Below are positions 8,317 through 15,638 of a stretch of 56,440 bases of DNA, piece after piece. The notes under the pieces were generated by a model, which worked only from the letters and a program-made list of their open reading frames with translations, had not been told where the DNA came from and did no database searches. This stretch comes from Candidatus Liminaster caballi. GTDB taxonomy: Bacteria > Bacteroidota > Bacteroidia > Bacteroidales > UBA3663. Location of the stretch: assembly GCA_018065085.1 (NCBI GenBank), contig JAGHUA010000037.1, positions 1-56,440 on the forward strand. The letters run 5' to 3'. Positions within the stretch are counted from its first letter, which is position 1. The number at the start of each line of letters is the position of its first letter. The position numbers and the translations under genes are program-made.

Positions 8317-8666
8317 AACTGATACTGCTTTGTCTTCTCCAGTCGATGATCCTTGCCATGGGGCAGGTGTTCCTCAAGATGACCACGCATGGGCTTGGCC
8401 ATTTCGAATGGTCGTGGCAATATTTCCGCGGTTTGTTGCTCAACTTCCCGCTCTTCATGTGCGGAATGTGCTTTGCCAGCGCCAGTTTGCTGTGGGTGTG
8501 GATTGTCAAGCACTATCCGCTCAGCCAGGCCTATCCGCTCAACAGCCTCAGCTACGTGTTCGGCATTGTGGCTGCCATACTGCTGTTCGGCGAGAAAGTG
8601 TCAGCTTCGGTTTGGATTGGCACCTGCCTGATCGTCGGAGGCTGTGTGCTTGTGGCAAAGGGGTGA
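8313..8666 (+). CDS. Small four-helix SMR/EamA-like membrane protein
   Basis: This 117-residue protein has four membrane segments, with the loop PLSQAYPLNSLSYVFG and the last helix SASVWIGTCLIVGGCVLVA. This resembles one half of a DMT transporter, as in SMR proteins and the ArnE/ArnF-type flippases. It may move a pigment precursor or glycolipid across the inner membrane, by analogy with ArnEF; this is speculative. It overlaps the chain length factor gene by 4 nt. A purine-rich leader with repeated AGAGTAA (8667-8722) lies between it and the next gene. Confidence 0.75.
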   Translation: MKLILLCLLQSMILAMGQVFLKMTTHGLGHFEWSWQYFRGLLLNFPLFMCGMCFASASLLWVWIVKHYPLSQAYPLNSLSYVFGIVAAILLFGEKVSASVWIGTCLIVGGCVLVAKG

Positions 8667-8724
8667 GGGGAAGAGCAGAGGAATGAGAAAAGAGTAAGGA
8701 ATAAAGAGTAAAGAGAGAAGAGTA

Positions 8725-9054
8725 ATGGACAGACTTTTCAGCATAATTGACAAGACAACGGAAGAATCGGGCGTTAGGGTGTCTGTGCGTCTCGATGAGC
8801 GTCATCCGGTGTATCAGGCGCATTTCCCCGGACATCCGATCACTCCGGGAGCCGTTCTTCTTCAGATTTGCGAAGATCTGTTGCCCGACGGAAAGCTTGT
8901 TACAGAGATCAAGAGTGTCAAGTTTGTCAAACCAAACAATCCTCTTGAACATCCGTTGCTCAACATTCGCATGACAACTTCCGCCAGCATCTCCGACTTC
9001 GTGATAAGCGACGATCAGGACGTCATTGCCAAGATCAAGCTCCTGACCGATTGA
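8725..9054 (+). CDS. ApeI/FabZ-like 3-hydroxyacyl-ACP dehydratase
   Basis: This 109-residue single-hotdog protein has the conserved catalytic segment YQAHFPGHPITPGAVLLQ (residues 30-47), where the His of HFPGHP is the expected catalytic base. It would dehydrate the 3-hydroxyacyl intermediate to create each new double bond of the polyene. It is likely the active partner of the His-less hotdog protein at 3536-3955. No ketoreductase to make its substrate is encoded in the window. The downstream gene begins 30 nt away. Confidence 0.85.
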   Translation: MDRLFSIIDKTTEESGVRVSVRLDERHPVYQAHFPGHPITPGAVLLQICEDLLPDGKLVTEIKSVKFVKPNNPLEHPLLNIRMTTSASISDFVISDDQDVIAKIKLLTD

Positions 9055-9084
9055 CAATAAAAGACTAAATACAAAACAACAACA

Positions 9085-11358
9085 ATGCAGCCTTGCAGAC
9101 AGTTCTTCAGCGACACCAGGACGTGTGTCATCGTTCCTACCTACAACAACTGTGGGACGGTGATCAGCGTGCTCGAACGTCTGCAACCTTACGTCGAGGA
9201 CATCATCGTGGTGAACGACGGATCGACCGACGGCACTCTTGCCCTGCTTGAGGCTTACGCACAGCCAATCACCATCGTGTCCTATCCCGACAACCAGGGC
9301 AAGGGAAATGCGCTCCGTGAGGGATTCCGCAAGGCGGTGGAGATGGGGTTCGACAATGCGATAACCATCGACAGCGACGGTCAGCATTATCCCGAGGACC
9401 TGCCGCTTTTTGCCGAGGCGATGCGACAGAATCCGGGTGCTCTGATCGTTGGCAATCGCAAGCTGCATCAGGCGAACATGCCGGGCGGCAACACGTTTGC
9501 CAACTATTTCTCCAACTTCTGGTTCATGGTTCAGACGTGGCAGTATCTGCCCGACACGCAGACGGGTTACAGGGTTTATCCCCTTCACGACCTTCACGGC
9601 CTTAACCTGCTGACCTGTCGCTACGAAGCCGAGCTCGAACTGCTTGTCTATGCGTCGTGGAGTGGCGTGAAGCTCACCTCGACGCCGATACGCGTCTATT
9701 ATCCGCCGGCAGGCGAAAGGGTGTCGCATTTCCGTCCGTTGTACGATTTCACACGCATTTCGATCCTCAACACCGTTCTCTGTGTGCTCTGCCTGTGTTT
9801 CGGGTGGTGGTCGATACTGTGGTTCCGCCTGACCACACACCGTTTCCGTCGCGTGCTCATCACACGTCTGTGTCTGCTGATAGGCGGTTTCGTGGCAATG
9901 CTTGTGTCCCTGCCTTTGGTGTGTGTGTTCCGCCTGCTGTGGGGCGACTCCGAGCGTCACAAACTGATCTATCACCGCATCCTCTGCCGCTATTTCCACT
10001 GGATACTCTACAGCATCCCGGGTGTGCGCATCAATATCAGAAACCCACATGGCGAGGCGTTCGATCGTCCTTCGGTCATCATCAGCAACCATCAGTCGAA
10101 CCTTGACCTGCTCACCATCCTGACGCTCTCGCCGCGCATCGTGGCCTTGACCAACCAGCGCGTCTGGAACTATTGGCTCTATGCGCCCGTGTTGCGCTAT
10201 CTTGAGTATTACCCCGCCACCGAGGGATTGGACAACAGCCAGGATCACATCGAGAGCCTCCTTGAGCGCGGCTATTCCGTCGTGATCTTCCCCGAGGGCA
10301 CAAGGTCGGAGGATTGCAGCATACTGAAGTTCAAGCGCGGAGCGTTCTATCTTGCCGACAATCTCAAGGCCGACATCCTTCCGATCTATGTGACCGGTGC
10401 GGGCAAGGTGCTACCCAAGAATGAGATGGTGCTCTATCCGGGCGAGGTGCGCTTGGAGATCGGTCAGCGAGTTGCTGCCGACGACACCTCGATGGGCGGG
10501 AACTATCGCGAGAAGACACGCGCCTGGCATCAGCATTATCTCCGTCGCTTCACGCTGACGCTTATGCTGTGTCTCGTCTCGTTGCTGAGCGTCGCGCAGG
10601 TTCATCGTCCGAAGCATCTGTATGAATATCCGTCCGAAGGCTCTGACGTGGCGGTGGTAGTTTGTCCGGGTGGCAGCTACAGCTGGCTCGACAGGAAGAC
10701 GGAGGGTCACGACGTTGCCCGATGGCTGCAGAGTCAGGGCATCTCGGCTTACGTGCTCTATTATCGCGTGCAGGGCGGCTTCTCGTTTGCCTCGGGTTAC
10801 CGCTACGTGTTGCGCGGCCATCAGTATCCCGATGCGCAGGACGACCTCACGTGCGCCATCGTCTGGTTGCGAGCCAATGCCGACAGCCTTCATCTTGACC
10901 CTCATAGGATCGGGGCAATGGGATTCTCTGCCGGCGGCCATCTTGTGGCTTCTGCCGGAGCTCTGTTCCCCGATGAGAGCCGTCCGGATTTCGTGGTGCC
11001 CGTCTATCCTGTGGTGACCCTGTCGCAGCAGCCTTACGTGCATAAGCGAAGCCGCAGGGCGTTGCTCGGCGAATATCGCAAACACAGCCGGAAGTGGCGT
11101 GACAGCCTTTCGCTCGAACGTCACGTCACGTCGTCGATGCCGCCTGTCTTCCTGGTCAACTGCAAGGACGATCCGATTGTCCACTACCACAACAGCGAGC
11201 TCCTTGACAGCGCATTGACCGCCAATGGCATTCCGCACGAGTATCATCAGTACGAGCACGGCGGCCACGGATTCGGCTCGGACACGATCAAGGCAGGAGA
11301 GGAGGCAATCACGTGGAAGCGCCTCTTCATCGACTGGCTGCATACTTTATATAAATGA
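9085..11358 (+). CDS. Triple fusion: GT2 glycosyltransferase, PlsC acyltransferase, alpha/beta esterase
   Basis: This 757-residue protein has three enzyme parts in one uninterrupted frame. Residues 1 to about 225 are a GT2/dolichyl-phosphate-mannose-synthase-like domain (VIVPTYNNCG, VVNDGSTDG, DSDGQHYPEDL). About 230-290 is hydrophobic. About 320-470 is a PlsC-type acyltransferase with NHQSNLD (335-341) and FPEGTRS (402-408). After a membrane or signal-like helix (about 488-505) comes an alpha/beta hydrolase resembling acetyl-xylan-type esterases, with Ser615 in GFSAGGH, an acidic CKDDP segment and His728 in GGHGFG. GT2-PlsC fusions are known from aryl-polyene clusters (ApeJ-like). The C-terminal esterase is the unusual part and, if the helix spans the membrane, would face the periplasm. 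Confidence 0.85.
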   Translation: MQPCRQFFSDTRTCVIVPTYNNCGTVISVLERLQPYVEDIIVVNDGSTDGTLALLEAYAQPITIVSYPDNQGKGNALREGFRKAVEMGFDNAITIDSDGQHYPEDLPLFAEAMRQNPGALIVGNRKLHQANMPGGNTFANYFSNFWFMVQTWQYLPDTQTGYRVYPLHDLHGLNLLTCRYEAELELLVYASWSGVKLTSTPIRVYYPPAGERVSHFRPLYDFTRISILNTVLCVLCLCFGWWSILWFRLTTHRFRRVLITRLCLLIGGFVAMLVSLPLVCVFRLLWGDSERHKLIYHRILCRYFHWILYSIPGVRINIRNPHGEAFDRPSVIISNHQSNLDLLTILTLSPRIVALTNQRVWNYWLYAPVLRYLEYYPATEGLDNSQDHIESLLERGYSVVIFPEGTRSEDCSILKFKRGAFYLADNLKADILPIYVTGAGKVLPKNEMVLYPGEVRLEIGQRVAADDTSMGGNYREKTRAWHQHYLRRFTLTLMLCLVSLLSVAQVHRPKHLYEYPSEGSDVAVVVCPGGSYSWLDRKTEGHDVARWLQSQGISAYVLYYRVQGGFSFASGYRYVLRGHQYPDAQDDLTCAIVWLRANADSLHLDPHRIGAMGFSAGGHLVASAGALFPDESRPDFVVPVYPVVTLSQQPYVHKRSRRALLGEYRKHSRKWRDSLSLERHVTSSMPPVFLVNCKDDPIVHYHNSELLDSALTANGIPHEYHQYEHGGHGFGSDTIKAGEEAITWKRLFIDWLHTLYK

Positions 11359-11402
11359 TGAGAGATTGTTTCTTCCTATAAATTATGATAGATTGTTTCG
11401 TC
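11350..11402 (+). repeat. 27-bp duplication of the MMPL gene start with a 7-codon decoy frame
   Basis: The sequence around the real start (TATAAATTATGATAGATTG, from 11377) has an earlier near-copy at 11350 (TATAAATGATGAGAGATTG). The earlier ATG at 11358 overlaps the preceding stop (TGATG) but its frame ends after seven codons (11358-11381), 3 nt before the real ATG at 11385. Ribosomes could terminate and reinitiate here. Confidence 0.8.
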
Positions 11403-13832
11403 AGGATACACGATTGGGTGAATGCTCACCGACGTCTCAGTGGCATGATGTTCATGTTGCTGCTGGCGGTGTGTGCGGTCATGGCGATCCGGCTCGACTA
11501 TAAGGAAGAGATCACCGATTTCCTGCCTGTTGACGACCACTATCGCCAGTCGATGCGCGTCTATCAGGAGGTGGCGTCGGCCAATAAGGTTGTCATTCAG
11601 TTCATTGCCGAGGAGGGAGCCGAGGTCGCTACCGAGGGCGAAGCCTCTGCTGTTGCCGGCAGCATCATTGCGGCGGCGACACGCTTTGGCGATCTCCTGC
11701 CCGAACATGATACGCTGGGGTGGGTGAGCGATTATCAGCCGCAGATTGACTACACGCAGATACTCGACGTGGCGGATTTCGTCTATTCCCATCTGCCTTA
11801 CCTGCTCGATGAGGAGGATTACGTGCGCATGGATTCTCTGCTCCGTGACCCTGCCTACCTGACGCAGCGCTTTGAGTGGATAAGGCAGCAGCTGGCGGGC
11901 ATTGGCGGCACGATGATGATGCCGATGCTGCAGCACGATCCGTTGGGCATTGGCAACCGCGTGGCGTCACATCTGCGTGATTTCCAGCCGGAAGCCAATT
12001 TCATGCAGCACGACGGCTACCTCTTCACGCCCGACGGTCGTTGCTGCCTTGTCACCGTCCAGAGCCCGTTTGGCAGCAGCGAGAGTGGCATGAACGGCCG
12101 TCTTGTGTCGATGCTTCAGGATGTGGCCGACGAGGTCAGCGTGGGAGGCGTGGAGATACGTCTGACGGGTGCGCCTGTGATTGCCGTGGGCAATGCCAGC
12201 CAGATCCGTCACGACACGATCCTTGCCGTCAGCGTCTCGGTGGTGCTCATCCTGATCCTGCTGCTGTGGGCGTTCCGCAGCCTCAGGGCATTGGTTTATA
12301 TTGCCATCTCCACAGGTTTCGGATTCCTTCTTGCCCTTGCCGGCATCTATGTCTGGGCGGGCGAAGTGTCGCTCATCGCCATCGGCGTGGCATCGGTGAT
12401 CATCGGCATTGCGGTCAACTATCCGTTGCATTTCGTGTGCCACGGTCAGGAGGTGGGCGATGGCCGTCGGGTGCTCTCCGACCTTGTCAAGCCGTTGCTT
12501 GTGGGCAATGTGACCACGGTGGCGGCGTTCCTGACGCTGGTTCCGCTCGAAGCCGTTGCCATACGCCAGTTAGGGTTGTTCAGCGCGCTGATGCTTGTGG
12601 GTACCATTCTTTTCGTGCTCCTTGTGATGCCCCATCTGCCTGTGCCAGGCGTGCGCCGCATCGACAGCGATGGGCAATCGTCCGACCGTCTCTATCGCCT
12701 GATCACACATCCGCTGTCGCTCGTTGCGGTGCTTGGCGTGACGGCGGTGCTCGGTTATTACAGTTTTAATACTGAGTTCGATAGCAACGTCTCTCACCTT
12801 AATTTTATGACCGATGTCCAGCGTGCCGACATGCAGCGTCTGCAGCTCATGCAGGGTCAGCCGCAGGGCGTTGTCGTCTATCTTCCGGGCACGGTCAGCG
12901 ACCTCGAACAGCATCGTCCGCTGCTCGATTCGCTTCGCCGTGAGGGCATAGTGATCGATGAGAAGAATCCGACGTGGTTCCTTGCCTCGGCAGCCACACA
13001 GCGCCGCCGTCTTGCGCTTTGGCATGATTTCTGGCAGTCGCATGACTATCTGCACCTGCTCAGCCAGTCGCGCCTTGCCGGGTTCAGCGACGAGGCGTTC
13101 GAGCCTTTCCGCCTTCTTGTCGAGGAAACACCGGCTGTGATTGCGTCCGAAGCCGCTTCCGGTAGCGTCGGCGACACTCTGTCCTATGCCGATTACGAGC
13201 CGCTCACCTCGTCGATCCTCACCGGCTATTGCAACCGTGAGTCGTCCGTGGCGCGTCTGACCGTTGCCGATGCCGACGAGGCGCAGCGTGTCGAATCGAT
13301 GCTGCCGGGTTCGTTCGATCTCACATCGCTCAATGCACGCATAGCCGAAGCGATGACTGCCGATTTCAATTACATCGGTTTCGCGTGTGCGCTGATCGTC
13401 TTTGCCTTCCTGTGGCTGTCGTTCGGTCAGTTCAAGGTTGCCGTCATTGCCTTTGCGCCGATGGTTGTCGGGTGGATTTGGATCCTCGGCCTTATGCAGC
13501 TGCTGGGCGTGCAGTTCAACATTGTCAACATCATCCTTGCCACGTTCATCTTCGGCCAGGGCGACGATTATACCATCTTCATCACCGAGGGTCTCTTGCG
13601 CGATCATCGTCAGGGCACGGGACGTCGCGTGCTCCGTGGCTATCAGCGCAGCATCCTCCTGTCGGCTCTCATCATGCTGGTGGGCATCGGTTCGCTCATC
13701 CTTGCCCGTCATCCGGCCATGCATTCGCTCGCCGAGGTCACCATCGTGGGCATGACTGTGGTCGTGGTGATGGCGTGGATCATTCCGCCGATGATGTTCC
13801 ATTGGGTAAACCGCTTTTGGCCAATAAAATAG
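11385..13832 (+). CDS. MMPL/RND-family exporter of the pigment cluster
   Basis: This 815-residue inner-membrane protein has the RND/MMPL plan: one helix, a large periplasmic loop (about 45-270), a block of five helices, then the same pattern again. Intramembrane acidic motifs typical of the family are visible in the second block (FIFGQGDDYTIFITEG). The first block has GIAVNYPLHF at the equivalent place, without the acidic pair. ApeM-type exporters are thought to carry the finished polyene lipid toward the outer membrane. No LolA-like carrier or outer-membrane lipoprotein of the pathway is seen beside it. The stop is followed by TTAAAGTC-type repeats. Confidence 0.88.
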   Translation: MIDCFVRIHDWVNAHRRLSGMMFMLLLAVCAVMAIRLDYKEEITDFLPVDDHYRQSMRVYQEVASANKVVIQFIAEEGAEVATEGEASAVAGSIIAAATRFGDLLPEHDTLGWVSDYQPQIDYTQILDVADFVYSHLPYLLDEEDYVRMDSLLRDPAYLTQRFEWIRQQLAGIGGTMMMPMLQHDPLGIGNRVASHLRDFQPEANFMQHDGYLFTPDGRCCLVTVQSPFGSSESGMNGRLVSMLQDVADEVSVGGVEIRLTGAPVIAVGNASQIRHDTILAVSVSVVLILILLLWAFRSLRALVYIAISTGFGFLLALAGIYVWAGEVSLIAIGVASVIIGIAVNYPLHFVCHGQEVGDGRRVLSDLVKPLLVGNVTTVAAFLTLVPLEAVAIRQLGLFSALMLVGTILFVLLVMPHLPVPGVRRIDSDGQSSDRLYRLITHPLSLVAVLGVTAVLGYYSFNTEFDSNVSHLNFMTDVQRADMQRLQLMQGQPQGVVVYLPGTVSDLEQHRPLLDSLRREGIVIDEKNPTWFLASAATQRRRLALWHDFWQSHDYLHLLSQSRLAGFSDEAFEPFRLLVEETPAVIASEAASGSVGDTLSYADYEPLTSSILTGYCNRESSVARLTVADADEAQRVESMLPGSFDLTSLNARIAEAMTADFNYIGFACALIVFAFLWLSFGQFKVAVIAFAPMVVGWIWILGLMQLLGVQFNIVNIILATFIFGQGDDYTIFITEGLLRDHRQGTGRRVLRGYQRSILLSALIMLVGIGSLILARHPAMHSLAEVTIVGMTVVVVMAWIIPPMMFHWVNRFWPIK

Positions 13833-13837
13833 CGTCA

Positions 13838-13890
13838 TTAAAGTCATTAAAGTCTTTAAAGTCCTTGAAAAAAGCCCTTAATGTCCTTGA
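13838..13890. repeat. AT-rich octamer-like tandem tract
   Basis: The gap between the exporter and the second ACP has CATTAAAGT, CATTAAAGT, CTTTAAAGT and CCTTGAAA, followed by a degenerate repetition (CCTTAATGT, CCTTGAAA). It is another low-complexity filler inside the operon. Confidence 0.7.
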
Positions 13891-13911
13891 AACTTAAACA
13901 AACACCAAGAT

Positions 13912-14136
13912 ATGAAAGAGAAAATCTATAAGATTCTTGAGGATGCACTTCCTCTGGTCGATCTTGAGTCGGAGCGTCTGTACGACGAACTCGACTCGCT
14001 CGGAGTAACAACCATACTGATGGAACTCTCGGAGGCGTTCGGCATTGAACTCGACTCGCGCGATGCCACCCCAAAGAACCTTCAGAGCCTTGACTCGCTG
14101 GTGCGTCTTGTCGAGAAGAAACTCTCGGGTAAATGA
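13912..14136 (+). CDS. Acyl carrier protein 2 of the pigment cluster
   Basis: This 74-residue acidic carrier protein has the phosphopantetheine site in DELDSLGVTTILMEL, with Ser29 as the expected attachment residue. It lies directly before the AMP-dependent ligase, 41 nt away, so it is the likely acceptor of the aromatic starter acid activated by that ligase. This is inferred from gene order. It has little similarity to ACP 1 beyond the family pattern. Confidence 0.88.
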   Translation: MKEKIYKILEDALPLVDLESERLYDELDSLGVTTILMELSEAFGIELDSRDATPKNLQSLDSLVRLVEKKLSGK

Positions 14137-14177
14137 ATTTGGGGAGTTAAAGACAAAACAAAAAACGCTAAGTAACC

Positions 14178-15560
14178 ATGTCTGCAAAGCGTATCATCGA
14201 CTGCCTTCAAGCCAATGCCCAGCGTTGTCCTGATAAGGTTTTTATCTACGATTGTGAGGGAACGTTGCGCCTGACCTACGCCGAGTTCTGGCAGCAGGTT
14301 CAGCTTCGTGCCGCATCGCTGACAGAGGGCGGTTGGCGTCAGGGCGATGCGATGTGTATCCGTTCCACCCAGTCGGCCAGCTATCTCGTCCTTTATTTCG
14401 CCTGCCATCTGCTGGGCATCATCATCGTGCCGCTTGAGCACGATCTCCCCGAGGCGCGTGTGCAGGACGTCAACGTCCGTGTGCGTGTCATTCAGAAGCA
14501 GCTGCCGGGCCACGTCTTCCCGTCGTCGGTGAGCGATGTGCTGTTCACCTCGGGCACCACCGGCCAGCCGAAGGGCGTGGTCGTGTCCCATCAGGCGATG
14601 ATGGCCGATGCGGTCAACCTCAAGGTGGCACAGGGCTTCCACCACGACATTGTGTTCATCATCAATGGCCCGCTCAATCATGCCGGTTGCTGGACAAAGG
14701 TGCTGCCTGTGGTCATGGAGGGCGGTTCGCTCTATCTGATGCCGGGCATGAAGAACCTCGATTCGTTCTTCACGGCGCTCGATTTCATCCGCCGTCTGCC
14801 AGTCAGTGCCGACACCCATCGGCAGCCGACAGCCGCCGTGTTCCTCGTGCCTGCCAGCATCCGCATGCTGCTCCAGTTCTCGCAGGACAGGCTTGCCCAA
14901 TATGCTGATGTCATCGAGTTCATTGAGACGGGTGCTGCCCACATCCCACACTCAGACATGCTCCGCCTGTGTGAGTTGTTGCCCGACAGCCGCCTGTTCA
15001 ACACCTACGCGTCGAGCGAGACGGGTGTTGTCTGCACCTACAATTTCAACGACGGCAAGTGCCTCCCGGGTTGCGTCGGACATCCGATGAAGCTGGCTCG
15101 CGTCTCGTTGCGCGACGATGTGCTGGTGTGTCGTGGCGATGCGCTGATGATGGGCTACCTCGGCCAAACCGATTTCTCGCAGCCGTCGCTCAAGGAGATT
15201 GTGACCAGCGACCTTGGCCGTTTCGACGAGGAGGGACGTCTCTATCTCGTTGGCCGTCAGAATGATGTGATCAACGTCGGAGGTCTCAAGGTTTCGCCTG
15301 CCGAGGTGGAGGAGGAGGCGCTCGACATTGACGGTATTGCCGACTGCATCTGTGTGGCCGACTCGCATTCGCTGATGGGTTCGGTGCCAAAGCTGCTGGT
15401 GGTGATGGAGCCGGGCGTGCTGTTCGACAAGCGTGCCATCGCCGCACATCTGCGTTCGGCACTCGAAGCCTACAAGGTGCCTGCCAAGTATGAGCAGGTC
15501 GATCACATCGAGCGCAATGCCAACGGTAAACTCAACAGAAAGTTCTATGCCGCACAATAA
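14178..15560 (+). CDS. AMP-dependent acyl/aryl ligase (ApeH-like)
   Basis: This 460-residue adenylate-forming enzyme is slightly shorter than typical acyl-CoA ligases. It has the P-loop-like LFTSGTTGQPKGVVVSH (Ser125), an ASSETGVVCTYNF block, the hinge GRQNDVINVGGLKVSP and a C-terminal catalytic lysine in NGKLNRKF. In aryl-polyene pathways this family loads the aromatic starter acid onto a carrier protein with ATP. It is the last clearly pathway-specific gene. The N-terminus MSAKRIIDCLQANAQRCPDK suits the ATG at 14178. Confidence 0.88.
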   Translation: MSAKRIIDCLQANAQRCPDKVFIYDCEGTLRLTYAEFWQQVQLRAASLTEGGWRQGDAMCIRSTQSASYLVLYFACHLLGIIIVPLEHDLPEARVQDVNVRVRVIQKQLPGHVFPSSVSDVLFTSGTTGQPKGVVVSHQAMMADAVNLKVAQGFHHDIVFIINGPLNHAGCWTKVLPVVMEGGSLYLMPGMKNLDSFFTALDFIRRLPVSADTHRQPTAAVFLVPASIRMLLQFSQDRLAQYADVIEFIETGAAHIPHSDMLRLCELLPDSRLFNTYASSETGVVCTYNFNDGKCLPGCVGHPMKLARVSLRDDVLVCRGDALMMGYLGQTDFSQPSLKEIVTSDLGRFDEEGRLYLVGRQNDVINVGGLKVSPAEVEEEALDIDGIADCICVADSHSLMGSVPKLLVVMEPGVLFDKRAIAAHLRSALEAYKVPAKYEQVDHIERNANGKLNRKFYAAQ

Positions 15561-15586
15561 ACCTCACACGTGCGCGTTATATATTA

Positions 15587-15627
15587 AGGAAGATAAAAGA
15601 AGATAAAAGAAGATAAAGAAGATAAAA
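15587..15627. repeat. AGATAAAAGA tandem tract before the SLBB gene
   Basis: Four units of 9-10 bp (AGATAAAAGA twice, then AGATAAAGA and AGATAAAAC) lie 12 nt before the ATG of the SLBB exporter. Because it occupies the ribosome-binding region, a change in copy number could alter expression. Confidence 0.75.
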
Positions 15628-15638
15628 CACAGGATAAC

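Noticed and set aside
8548-10248. 566-codon leftward open frame
   Set aside because: Opposite strand of clear dehydratase and fusion genes; low-quality composition, no motif.
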